The notes beneath the pieces were generated by a model, which saw nothing but the letters and a program-made list of their open reading frames with translations, searched no databases and was not told where the DNA came from. A DNA stretch of 64,000 nucleotides from Bacteroidota bacterium. GTDB lineage: Bacteria; Bacteroidota; Ignavibacteria; UBA10030; UBA6906. Numbering within the stretch: position 1 is the stretch's first letter; each line of letters starts with the position of its first letter. The stretch lies in contig JAUQWO010000075.1 in assembly GCA_030835135.1 (NCBI GenBank), positions 275,330-339,329 of the forward strand, read 5' to 3'. A program made the translations under genes and the position numbers. Shown here in pieces: positions 32,339-40,834 of this stretch.

Positions 32339-33001
32339 TCAGATGCCGGGTTTGTACAGTATCCAGCGGTTCGGTGCGTGATGGATCTCCAGCGAGTATT
32401 CTCTGGCAAAGCGGTTGACGGCACAGATGACACCGTACCAGGTCGTGTTCCAATCGTCTCCGAATAACACGCCACCCGGGCGCAGGATCGGCCAGTAGCT
32501 CTTCAGGTCGAGGTACACATCATCCTCTTCGTGACTGCCGTCCACATAGATCACATCGGCCTGGATCTTCTGTTTGGCGAACCAGCGGGCGCCGATCAGG
32601 CTGGTATTGGGGAAGGGCACGATATGGTCCTGGCAGCCACGGTTCATGACGTTGGCGAGGAACTGATAGAAGAGCATGGGATACCCGTTCCTGTAGTAGG
32701 GGTGCAATTCCCATCCCGGGTAATCCATCATATGCTCGAGGCCACCCAGCCACGTATCGACACACACGACCACGCCATCCACCTGACGGTTCCGCAGGGT
32801 CTCTGCCATCTGAATGGCACTGGAGCCTTTCCAGCTGCCCACTTCGATCACGAGTCGCGCGCCGGTGGACTCGACCACCTGCGAAATGACGGGGTCCCCT
32901 CCGCCTCCCTGGAGATCGAGGGGGAATGGGGTCGGGTCGAACCCCTCGTATGGGTTTCGCTTATGAATGAGTGCGCGGATGGTGGTTGCGAGTTGGGGCA
33001 T
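32339..33001 (-). CDS. Class I SAM-dependent methyltransferase-like protein
   Basis: 220 residues from the ATG at 33001; the frame is open further upstream but there is no ribosome site there. The SAM-binding motif I is LVIEVGSWKGSSAIQMAE, motif II VVCVDTWLGG, and the post-II strand ADVIYVDGSHEEDDVYLDLK followed by LRPGGVLFGDDW. This pattern (VDGSHxxxxVxxDLxxxxxLLxPGG) matches the Methyltransf_24-type family acting on small molecules, sugars or secondary metabolites. The target is not predictable. No signal peptide; cytoplasmic. Confidence 0.8.
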   Translation of the reverse strand: MPQLATTIRALIHKRNPYEGFDPTPFPLDLQGGGGDPVISQVVESTGARLVIEVGSWKGSSAIQMAETLRNRQVDGVVVCVDTWLGGLEHMMDYPGWELHPYYRNGYPMLFYQFLANVMNRGCQDHIVPFPNTSLIGARWFAKQKIQADVIYVDGSHEEDDVYLDLKSYWPILRPGGVLFGDDWNTTWYGVICAVNRFAREYSLEIHHAPNRWILYKPGI

Positions 33002-33185
33002 GGGGCGAGGCTCCGTGGTGGTGGGGAAGGATACGGAAGAATATGGAAAAGAGAAAGAGGGACAGCAGTTGAAGATCGAGGATTGACGGTCGAAGACCGT
33101 CGACGACAAGAGAGAGGGGGGGAAGCGCCCCTGCGACCAATCCCAAGTCCCGTGCGCTTCCTGACCCCTTTCTTTTCCAGAAGAG

Positions 33186-33764
33186 CTACTTGCCTGGCGG
33201 CGCCGGCTGTGGCACGAGGTTCTTGACCGGCGGAAGCGAGCGCAGATAGGCGAAGACGGCCTTCAGTTCACCATCCGACATCTGTGCGTAGTTCGTCCAG
33301 GGCATCGGCGGGAGGATCTGTCGTCCCGTGCCGTGATGCTTCCCCGTGCGCAAAGTCTTGATGAAGAGCTCTTCCGTCCACCCTCCGAGGCCGGTCGCAG
33401 GATCCGGCGTCAGGTTCGCGGCGTACGAGATTCCCCAGGGTCCAACCCAGGCGGTCATGTCGCCTGTCGTCATCGCCACCCACCGGTCGGGTGCCAGCAC
33501 ACCTTGCGGCACCGCCGGGGTGCCTGCTTCTGCAGGATGTCCGGAGAGGATCTTCATCGGGTGCGGGACCGGACCATTCGGGGACATCACCTTCGGTGAA
33601 TGGCAATCGTGACATCCGCCGACGGTGACAAGGTGCCGTCCCCGCTCGAGCAGTTCCTCTTTGGCCTCCTTCTCTCCCGCGATCGCCGCCCCACCGCTCC
33701 ATGCGGCGGTGCCCGCGAGTGCCAGTGCCACAAGTCCTATGATACTTCTCTGCGCTCTCTGCAT
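33186..33764 (-). CDS. Periplasmic mono-heme cytochrome c
   Basis: 192 residues with a Sec signal peptide (residues 1-29, ending AAIAG). One heme-attachment motif is visible, GGCHDCHSPKVMSPNGPVPH, and the probable distal Met ligand lies in ILPPMPWTNYAQMSDGELKA, a hallmark of class I cytochrome c domains with the terminal FAYLRSLPPVKN helix. It would carry electrons in the periplasm. The neighbours are not respiratory genes, so its partner is unknown. The upstream sequence carries a GGAGGAG ribosome site. Confidence 0.88.
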   Translation of the reverse strand: MQRAQRSIIGLVALALAGTAAWSGGAAIAGEKEAKEELLERGRHLVTVGGCHDCHSPKVMSPNGPVPHPMKILSGHPAEAGTPAVPQGVLAPDRWVAMTTGDMTAWVGPWGISYAANLTPDPATGLGGWTEELFIKTLRTGKHHGTGRQILPPMPWTNYAQMSDGELKAVFAYLRSLPPVKNLVPQPAPPGK

Positions 33765-33839
33765 GATGCTCCTCCCTGCTATGTGATGTGTAGTGGATGT
33801 ACCATGTGTGTGACAGGAATGCTATGAAGTGTCGGACGC

Positions 33840-34115
33840 TCAGTTCCCCCGGAACCGCACGGTGCATCCGGAACACAGTGTCGAGATCGCCCCCAGCAGG
33901 ACCTTGTGTTCATCCGAACGGAGGTAGTTGTTCAGTGCAACCCTTCCGTCCCATGCCTGGACGACCATGCCGTTGTTATCGCGTGCGCGAACGTAAAAGG
34001 CATACCGTGAGCATCCCGGCCGGGCGCGGATCATGCGTCCGAGACTCTTCAGTGTCTGTCGAATCTCCTGCCCTTTGGCCTCGCGGATCTTCAGCCGCAT
34101 ATGGAGTTCGATCAT
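33840..34115 (-). CDS. Antibiotic biosynthesis monooxygenase (ABM)-like protein
   Basis: 91 residues (MIELHMRLKIREAKGQEIRQ, then LGRMIRARPGCSRYAFYVRA, then VVQAWDGRVALNNYLRSDEH). The strand-helix-strand pattern and the closing W..xxxxxxYLxSxEH are those of the dimeric alpha/beta-barrel ABM fold. These small enzymes or heme/quinol-handling proteins vary widely in substrate. A GTG two codons upstream (34121) overlaps the stop codon of the adjacent sigma-54 activator fragment; that start would give coupled translation. I prefer the ATG because it aligns with the family. Confidence 0.7.
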   Translation of the reverse strand: MIELHMRLKIREAKGQEIRQTLKSLGRMIRARPGCSRYAFYVRARDNNGMVVQAWDGRVALNNYLRSDEHKVLLGAISTLCSGCTVRFRGN

Positions 34116-34117
34116 GC

Positions 34118-34390
34118 TCACGTCGCAGTGTCCCTGGCGGTGGTGTCTGCAACCCGGGAGTGTCGCACGTCGCGTACCGGTTTCATGAAGCGGCGGGCGT
34201 GCGGCGCAAGCCTGAATGGGATCGTACGATAAGGAGTGATGGCCCGGGTGAGGGAGGGGAAGCGGTGAGGCGCAACTCGTTCCATCCGGTACAGCACATA
34301 GCGCAGACTTTCGCTCTTGCCGATGATCTCTGCGTATTCCCCGCGGGCATTGACGACCTCCCGGAGCGAGGCAGTGTCGGGAGAGATCAT
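34118..34390 (-). pseudogene. Truncated fragment resembling a sigma-54 activator (NtrC type)
   Basis: 90 codons from an ATG at 34390. The segment LREVVNARGEYAEIIGKSES then LRYVLYRMERVAPHRF matches the linker and the first helix of sigma-54 AAA+ activator domains (IIGxSxxMRxVLxxIxRVA). Exactly where the Walker A motif (GESGTGKE) should follow, the sequence changes to an Arg/Pro-rich stretch (PSLTRAITPYRTIPFRLAPH) and stops. No ATPase or helix-turn-helix part remains. It is therefore a broken gene or a small leftover that cannot activate sigma-54. It lies directly upstream of the ABM-like gene. Confidence 0.6.
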
Positions 34391-34661
34391 GGTATCATGG
34401 CCAGGAGGCGCAAAGGCGGCCGTGGCATTCATGGGCGGTGCCGGAAATGGAATGAGAAGGAACGGTCGATGGTACGGGAAGAACCTACGTATTGAGGGAG
34501 GAAATGTCAAGTGGCCGTTGGACTCGATTTATTGATGAGGCAACGGGGCGGCGAATTGACTCATCAAAAATCGAGTCGAAATGGGATCGGTGCCCCCCGT
34601 GGCCGGTCGGGTCGAAACGCCCTCCACGTTGCGTCGCTTCGTTCGGGGTGACCTCCGCACC
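34391..34661. other. Intergenic region with inverted repeat
   Basis: No credible gene. It contains the 57-base inverted repeat at 34521-34577 and, further on, a stretch TCGCTTCGTTCGGGGTGACC that looks like a dispersed-repeat fragment. Confidence 0.5.
34521..34577. repeat. Imperfect inverted repeat, 18-bp arms
   Basis: GACTCGATTTATTGATGAG (34521-34539) is complementary to CTCATCAAAAATCGAGTC (34560-34577) except for one bulged A. The 20-base loop is GC-rich. It does not end an obvious plus-strand gene, so it is either an upstream regulatory structure or the terminal repeats of a tiny mobile element remnant. Confidence 0.75.
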
Positions 34662-34690
34662 TTGATTCTTCAGTGATTCTGTGGTACACT
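34662..34690 (+). promoter_or_regulatory. Promoter of the GH109-type gene
   Basis: TTGATT and TACACT with a 17-base spacer, about 40 bases before the ATG at 34732. Confidence 0.55.
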
Positions 34691-34731
34691 CGAAACATCA
34701 CACGCCTGTCCATGTCTCCGGGAGATGCCCT

Positions 34732-36081
34732 ATGAAGAAGATCGCCGTTCTCATGTGCTGTCTGGTGTTCCTCACAGCCACCGCTCCTGCGCAGGAGCAG
34801 GCCGCCGGAGTCCCGCCGCGTGCCAAAGGCCAGACCGATGTCCTGAAACTTGCCTGCCCCCCGATCGATACGGTCCGCATCGCGTTCGTCGGGCTCGGCG
34901 CCCGGGGGACCGATGCGGTTGGCCGCTACATGTCGATCGAAGGGGTGAAGGTCGTTGCACTCTGTGACCTGCTCCCGGACCGCGTCGATTCGTGTCAGGC
35001 GATCCTTGCGAGACATGGCAGGCCGGCAGCTGCCGGCTATAGCGGGGTGGATGGTTGGAAGCGGCTGTGCGAACGGAAGGATGTTGACCTCGTCTATGTG
35101 TGCACCCACTGGCAGCTCCACACGCCGGTCGCTGTCTACGCCATGGAGCATGGCAAGCATGCCGCGGTCGAGGTCCCCGCTGCGCTCACGCTCGAACAGT
35201 GCTGGCAACTGGTGAACACCGCGGAACGGACCCGCCGGCATTGCATGATGCTGGAGAATTGCTGCTATGATTTTTTCGAACTCGCGACGCTCCGCATGGC
35301 GCAGGAGGGCGTGTTCGGCGAGATCATGCACGTGGAGGGGGCGTACATCCATGACCTCCGCTGGCTGATGTTCGATGAGAAGAGCGGCTACTGGGACATG
35401 TGGCGGCTGAAGTACAACGCGGCTCATACCGGCGATCCGTATCCGACCCATGGTCTCGGTCCCGTGTGTCAGATCCTGAACATCCACCGGGGCGACCGTA
35501 TGAGCAGTCTGGTCTCGATGTCGTCGGACCAGGTCGGTCTGACGGCGCATGCGAAGGAGAAGTTCGGCGATACATCGGCCTATGCGAAGATCCCGTACCG
35601 GTTGGGCGACATGAATACGACGCTGGTCCGGACGGCACGGGGCAAGACGATCATGGTCCAGCACGACGTCACGAGTCCGCGTCCGTACAGCCGCATCCAT
35701 CTGGTGAGCGGCACGAAAGGCTTCGCCCAGAAGTATCCCGTGCAGCAGATCGCGCTGGAGCCCGATGGACACAGGGCGCTTGCACCGGCCCAGCGTGATT
35801 CCGTGTTGAAGCGGTACGAGCATCCCTTCGTGACGAAGATCGGCGAGATCGCAAAGAAGGTGGGGGGTCATGGCGGTATGGACTACATCATGGACTATCG
35901 CCTGATCTACTGCCTGCGTCATGGCCTCCCCCTGGATGAGGATGTGTATGACGCCGCGGAGTGGTCAAGCATCATCCCGCTTTCCGAACAGTCCGTGCTG
36001 AAGGGTTCTGCACCGGTGAGCATCCCGGATTTCACCCGGGGGGCCTGGAAGAAGCTGAACGGTCTCACGTTCGCGGAGTGA
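34732..36081 (+). CDS. Secreted Gfo/Idh/MocA oxidoreductase-type glycosidase, GH109-like
   Basis: 449 residues from ATG 34732 (GGGAGA upstream). Residues 1-21 are a Sec signal peptide. Residues about 48-170 form a Rossmann domain (VRIAFVGLGARGTDAVGRYM, VVALCDLLPDRV, DVDLVYVCTHWQLHTPVAVY, HAAVEVPAALTLEQCW). The second half has the phrases VEGAYIHDLRW, TGDPYPTHGLGPVCQILNIH, and GGHGGMDYIMDYRLIY, which I associate with family GH109. GH109 enzymes hydrolyse alpha-N-acetylgalactosaminides using a tightly bound NAD+ that is oxidised and reduced in the cycle. It would act outside the cytoplasm on host or environmental glycans. No sugar-transport gene is adjacent. Confidence 0.85.
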   Translation: MKKIAVLMCCLVFLTATAPAQEQAAGVPPRAKGQTDVLKLACPPIDTVRIAFVGLGARGTDAVGRYMSIEGVKVVALCDLLPDRVDSCQAILARHGRPAAAGYSGVDGWKRLCERKDVDLVYVCTHWQLHTPVAVYAMEHGKHAAVEVPAALTLEQCWQLVNTAERTRRHCMMLENCCYDFFELATLRMAQEGVFGEIMHVEGAYIHDLRWLMFDEKSGYWDMWRLKYNAAHTGDPYPTHGLGPVCQILNIHRGDRMSSLVSMSSDQVGLTAHAKEKFGDTSAYAKIPYRLGDMNTTLVRTARGKTIMVQHDVTSPRPYSRIHLVSGTKGFAQKYPVQQIALEPDGHRALAPAQRDSVLKRYEHPFVTKIGEIAKKVGGHGGMDYIMDYRLIYCLRHGLPLDEDVYDAAEWSSIIPLSEQSVLKGSAPVSIPDFTRGAWKKLNGLTFAE

Positions 36082-36190
36082 GTGTGTATCGTTGCCTCTC
36101 TGCAGCAGGTTCTCTGCTTTCTCTCTGGCGCTCGCGCGCCTCCGGGAGGCGGGAGAGGGGCGCATCGGACTATCAGGAACCCTATCGACC

Positions 36191-36538
36191 ATGGCCCTTC
36201 AGAAACGATTGCACGCGCTCGAAGATCTCAAAGCGCTCCTCCCTGACGCAGGCCCAGAGGTCCCGGACCGGGCCGGGAAGCGGCCGGGTGCCGTGACCGA
36301 TGGCAAGGGACGGCAGGTACGCGTCCGCCTGGAGACGGGTGGAAGAAAGGGGAAGACGGTCACCGTGGTCTCCGGATTGGGTCACGACCCGCACACCATG
36401 GAACGCATCGCCCGGGCCCTGAAACAGCACTGTGGTGCAGGCGGGACCGTCAAGGAAGGCACGATCGAGATCCAGGGCGATCAGCGTGAACGCGTAGAGA
36501 CCTACCTCCAGCAGAGCGGGTATGTCGTCCGCCGATAG
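36191..36538 (+). CDS. yciH: SUI1/eIF1-like translation factor YciH
   Basis: 115 residues from ATG 36191. The C-terminal 80 residues are a SUI1 domain: VRVRLETGGRKGKTVTVVSG, then RIARALKQHCGAGGTVKEGT, then IEIQGDQRERVETYLQQSGY. The KxxCGxGGTxKxGxIEIQGD segment is the family hallmark. In bacteria YciH binds the small ribosomal subunit near the P site and is thought to adjust initiation fidelity under stress. The size is typical of bacterial YciH. No gene lies close upstream, and no clear promoter was found in the 110-base gap. Confidence 0.92.
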   Translation: MALQKRLHALEDLKALLPDAGPEVPDRAGKRPGAVTDGKGRQVRVRLETGGRKGKTVTVVSGLGHDPHTMERIARALKQHCGAGGTVKEGTIEIQGDQRERVETYLQQSGYVVRR

Positions 36539-36567
36539 GAGGAGATCGCGGTACTGCGGCTCCATGG

Positions 36568-36596
36568 TTGATTCTGGCCTCTCTTCCTCATATCTT
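36568..36596 (+). promoter_or_regulatory. Promoter of the tandem response-regulator genes
   Basis: TTGATT and TATCTT with a 17-base spacer, 60 bases before the ATG at 36656. Confidence 0.6.
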
Positions 36597-36655
36597 GCAC
36601 ATGATGTGGCCGGTTGGTACATCCAATCCCCATTTTGCCGAGGGCCGGCGGACCG

Positions 36656-37048
36656 ATGAACTGCCTTATAGTAGAAGACGACCCGACGGGTCTTGCCCTG
36701 CTCGAACGGTATCTGAAGCCCTTCGGCAAGATCACGACGGCAGTGGATGGTCTGCAGGCCGTTCAGGTGTTCCGGGAAGCGGTGGAACGGGGCGATGCGT
36801 TCCAGTTCGTCTGCCTGGACATCATGCTCCCCGGAATGGACGGCCAGCATGTCCTCCGGGAGATGCGGGCGATCGAAAAGGAACGCGGACTCACCGGGAA
36901 GACCGCGGCGCGGGTCGTCATGACGACCGCGCTCGATGATAAGGAAAATCTGCTTGAGGCGATCGCGATGTGTGATGCGTATCTCGTCAAGCCGATCCAT
37001 ATGTCCGATCTGATGTTCTATCTCCAACGCTTCGGCCTCGCGCGGTGA
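36656..37048 (+). CDS. Single-domain response regulator (CheY-like), first of a tandem pair
   Basis: 130 residues, a stand-alone receiver. Acidic residues lie in LIVEDDPTG, the phospho-acceptor Asp in VCLDIMLPGMDGQHVL, the Thr in VVMTTALDDKENL and the Lys in DAYLVKPIHMSDL. No output domain is present. The insertion before strand 4 (AIEKERGLTGKTAARVVMTT) resembles regulators found with multi-component chemosensory or phosphorelay systems. A paralogue follows 57 bases later, and no kinase is adjacent, so the phosphodonor must be encoded elsewhere. Confidence 0.92.
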   Translation: MNCLIVEDDPTGLALLERYLKPFGKITTAVDGLQAVQVFREAVERGDAFQFVCLDIMLPGMDGQHVLREMRAIEKERGLTGKTAARVVMTTALDDKENLLEAIAMCDAYLVKPIHMSDLMFYLQRFGLAR

Positions 37049-37104
37049 ACGCCGCGAGCCGGGGTGCGTGCGCGAACGGTACAGCGTAGGATCCAGGAGC
37101 TTCC

Positions 37105-37494
37105 ATGAATGCGTTGGTTGTCGATGACGATTTTGCCAGCCGGATGGTCATACAACGATACCTGTTGTCGTTTGGCTCTACCGATGTCGCCACCGACGGC
37201 GTGGAAGCCGTGACGCTGTTCAAGGCCGCGCTGGAGAAGAAGCAGCATTACGATCTTGTCTGTCTGGATATCATGCTCTCGCGCAAGAGCGGCCAGGCGG
37301 TGCTGAAGGAGGTCCGGCAGCTGGAGGCGGACTTCGGGATCCCCGACAAGAAACGGGCGCGCATCATCATGGTCTCCGCACTCGGCGATCGCGAAACGGT
37401 GATGGAAGCCATTCAGCGCTGCGATGCGTATCTCGTGAAGCCGATCCAGATGGCCGACCTGGTGGCACACCTCAAACGGTTCGGCCTTGTGTAA
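37105..37494 (+). CDS. Single-domain response regulator (CheY-like), second of a tandem pair
   Basis: 129 residues, with an AGGAG ribosome site. Same architecture as the preceding gene: ALVVDDDFASRMV, acceptor Asp in VCLDIMLSRKSGQAVL, Ser in IIMVSALGDRETV, Lys in DAYLVKPIQMADL. The two proteins share the CDAYLVKPI segment and the long loop before strand 4, so they arose by tandem duplication. The acceptor Asp is kept in both, but the following PGMDG has changed to SRKSG here, which may alter partner choice. Confidence 0.92.
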   Translation: MNALVVDDDFASRMVIQRYLLSFGSTDVATDGVEAVTLFKAALEKKQHYDLVCLDIMLSRKSGQAVLKEVRQLEADFGIPDKKRARIIMVSALGDRETVMEAIQRCDAYLVKPIQMADLVAHLKRFGLV

Positions 37495-37551
37495 CACGTG
37501 CGACCGGGTGCGTTGCCGGCCGCACCAGACGGTGGTTCGCTCTCTCGTTCC

Positions 37552-37893
37552 ATGACCTATCCCGATCTTTGCGCCGCACTGTACGCACATGCCGGTGAAC
37601 TCCTCGATGATTACGGACGTTCGTCATCGCAGGGGAACGATCGCGGCGTACTCGTGTTCTTTCCCGATGATTACAGCGATGCGCAGGACTTCGCAGGCGT
37701 CCACTACGCTTTCTACACCGCTGAGCATCTGGCCCGGGAACTCTTTCAGGGGGAACTTCCGGCGGGTCTGGCCGATCTCCTCATACCGTTCGTCCCCGGC
37801 GAGGAATGCCCGGTCTGTATCGTCGAACCACCCGACACCACGGGCCGGCATCCCATTCACATCCACCGCGTCACCCGCTTCCATTTCAATTGA
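37552..37893 (+). CDS. Conserved 113-residue protein of unknown function
   Basis: The protein starts MTYPDLCAALYAHAGELLDD and continues with GVLVFFPDDYSDAQDFAGVH, FYTAEHLARELF and FVPGEECPVCIVEP, ending TGRHPIHIHRVTRFHFN. There is no signal peptide and no motif I recognise. A single CPVC pair could be a redox or metal site, and the C-terminal H-x-H-x-H pattern could bind a metal, but both are guesses. It lies 18 bases before the YpdA-like reductase, so the two are probably cotranscribed and possibly linked by thiol chemistry. Confidence 0.6.
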   Translation: MTYPDLCAALYAHAGELLDDYGRSSSQGNDRGVLVFFPDDYSDAQDFAGVHYAFYTAEHLARELFQGELPAGLADLLIPFVPGEECPVCIVEPPDTTGRHPIHIHRVTRFHFN

Positions 37894-37911
37894 TCACGAG
37901 TGAGTGTTCCG

Positions 37912-38886
37912 ATGAACGATGTCATCATCATAGGTGCGGGCCCCGCGGGCCTCGCCTGCGCCATCGCGGCGATGCGTGCCGGTCTCAGCTGCACCATCGT
38001 GGAACAGGGAAGTGTCGCCGACGCGATCCGCCGTTTCCCCGTGACCATGACCTGGTTCTCCACGCCCGAACTTCTTGAGATCGGAGATGTTCCATTCGTC
38101 ATCCCGACTGTCCGTCCGACCCGGATCGATACCCTCAACTATTACCTGCGGGTGGCCCGGCAGTTCAGGCTCGATATCCGCAATCACGAACGCGTGACCG
38201 ATATCCGGCGGAATGCGGCGGGTGGTTTCGTGGTGCACACCGCCACCGGCGCAACGTTCGAAGGTGTTCATGTCGTCATCGCCACGGGCTATTTCGATCA
38301 TCCGGTGCGTCTGGGAGTGCCGGGGGAGGATCTGGCCCATGTGCGGTACTACTATGACGAACCATTCCCGTACGCGGGGAAACAGGTCGTTGTCGTTGGA
38401 GGCCGGAATTCCGCTGTCGAGACGGCACTCGATCTCTTCCGCCATGATGCCCGGGTCACCCTTGTGCACCGCGGTCCAACCCTGAGCCAGGGGGTGAAGT
38501 ACTGGATCCAGCCGGATTGCGAGAACCGGATCAAAGCAGGGCAGATCAAGGCGATCTTCAGAGCGACCGTGCGGTCGATCGCTCCCGGCACAGTGAAGGT
38601 TGCTGTCGGTGGTGGGGAGCAGTCGATCCCGGCGGACTTCGTATTCGTGATGGCAGGCTTCGGGCCTGATTCCGTGCTCCTCCGCAGGGTCGGGGTGGAA
38701 CTGGATCCTGAGACGCTGGCCCCGCGGGTGTCGGGAGACGCATTCGAAACGAATGTCCCCGGCCTCTTCGTGGCCGGCTCCGTCGTGGCAGGGAAAAATA
38801 CCAACACCATATTCGTCGAGAATGGCCGTCTCCACGGGGAGACGATCATCCGGGCGATCCTGGCTCGCCGGAACCGGATTTCTTGA
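37912..38886 (+). CDS. ypdA: YpdA-type flavoprotein disulfide reductase
   Basis: 324 residues from the ATG at 37912 (a GTG four codons earlier is possible). The FAD motif is VIIIGAGPAGLACAIAAMRAG and the NADPH motif VVVVGGRNSAVETALDLFR, with the family phrases TWFSTPELLEIGDVPF, TRIDTLNYYLRVARQF, GYFDHPVRLGVPGEDL and SYGxxE-like downstream parts ending VAGSVVAGKNTNTIFVENGR. These match the YpdA group, which in Firmicutes reduces bacillithiol disulfide and in this lineage probably reduces a related low-molecular-weight thiol. No CxxC is present, as expected for YpdA. Cytoplasmic. It starts 18 bases after the unknown 113-residue gene. Confidence 0.88.
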   Translation: MNDVIIIGAGPAGLACAIAAMRAGLSCTIVEQGSVADAIRRFPVTMTWFSTPELLEIGDVPFVIPTVRPTRIDTLNYYLRVARQFRLDIRNHERVTDIRRNAAGGFVVHTATGATFEGVHVVIATGYFDHPVRLGVPGEDLAHVRYYYDEPFPYAGKQVVVVGGRNSAVETALDLFRHDARVTLVHRGPTLSQGVKYWIQPDCENRIKAGQIKAIFRATVRSIAPGTVKVAVGGGEQSIPADFVFVMAGFGPDSVLLRRVGVELDPETLAPRVSGDAFETNVPGLFVAGSVVAGKNTNTIFVENGRLHGETIIRAILARRNRIS

Positions 38887-38911
38887 TTCTTGCACGCCCT
38901 TTTCGTACTTT
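38883..38911 (+). promoter_or_regulatory. Promoter of atpD
   Basis: TTGATT and TACTTT with a 17-base spacer, 55 bases before the atpD start. It overlaps the last codon of the YpdA-like gene. Confidence 0.55.
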
Positions 38912-38957
38912 TGATGTCAATATGCAGCTTTCCCCGTCCCACTGGATCAGACACTGA

Positions 38958-40376
<1,419 letters not shown>

Positions 40377-40392
40377 TCCAGGAGCGTACCGC

Positions 40393-40803
40393 ATGTTCGA
40401 CCGACCGTTTGCAGTAGAGATCATCACCCCCGAGCAGACCGTGCTGAAGGTCCAGGCCGTCAGTATCAGCGCGCCGGGGGTCCAGGGAGGCTTCCAGGTC
40501 CTGTATGGCCACGCGCCGCTTCTCTCGTCACTCGGGCCGGGTAAGGTCCAGGTGCAGGAGGAGGGCGGGGTGACGCATGTGTACGCGACCGGCGGTGGCT
40601 TTCTCGAAGTGCGTGACAACCACGTGATCGCCATGCTGGACAGTGCGGAGCGTGTTGAAGACATCGATGTGGAGCGTGCGCGGGCAGCCCGCGACCGTGC
40701 GGCAGAACGCCTGCGGAAGCACGACGCGCATGTCGATGCCGTACGTGCCGAGGCAGCACTCCATCGGGCCATCAACCGTCTGCGTATCGCAGGCGTGTCC
40801 TGA
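40393..40803 (+). CDS. atpC: ATP synthase F1 subunit epsilon
   Basis: 136 residues. The N-terminal beta-sandwich reads AVEIITPEQTVLKVQAVSIS, GGFQVLYGHAPLLSSLGPGK and ATGGGFLEVRDNHVIAMLDS, and the C-terminal helical hairpin is rich in Ala/Arg (RARAARDRAAERLRKHDA). Epsilon regulates ATP hydrolysis and couples the rotor to F1. It is immediately downstream of atpD with an AGGAG ribosome site overlapping the atpD stop. The sugar nucleotidyltransferase gene follows after 31 bases. Confidence 0.96.
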   Translation: MFDRPFAVEIITPEQTVLKVQAVSISAPGVQGGFQVLYGHAPLLSSLGPGKVQVQEEGGVTHVYATGGGFLEVRDNHVIAMLDSAERVEDIDVERARAARDRAAERLRKHDAHVDAVRAEAALHRAINRLRIAGVS

Positions 40804-40834
40804 CCCCCAACCTTTCCATCCGGAACTCATAGGC

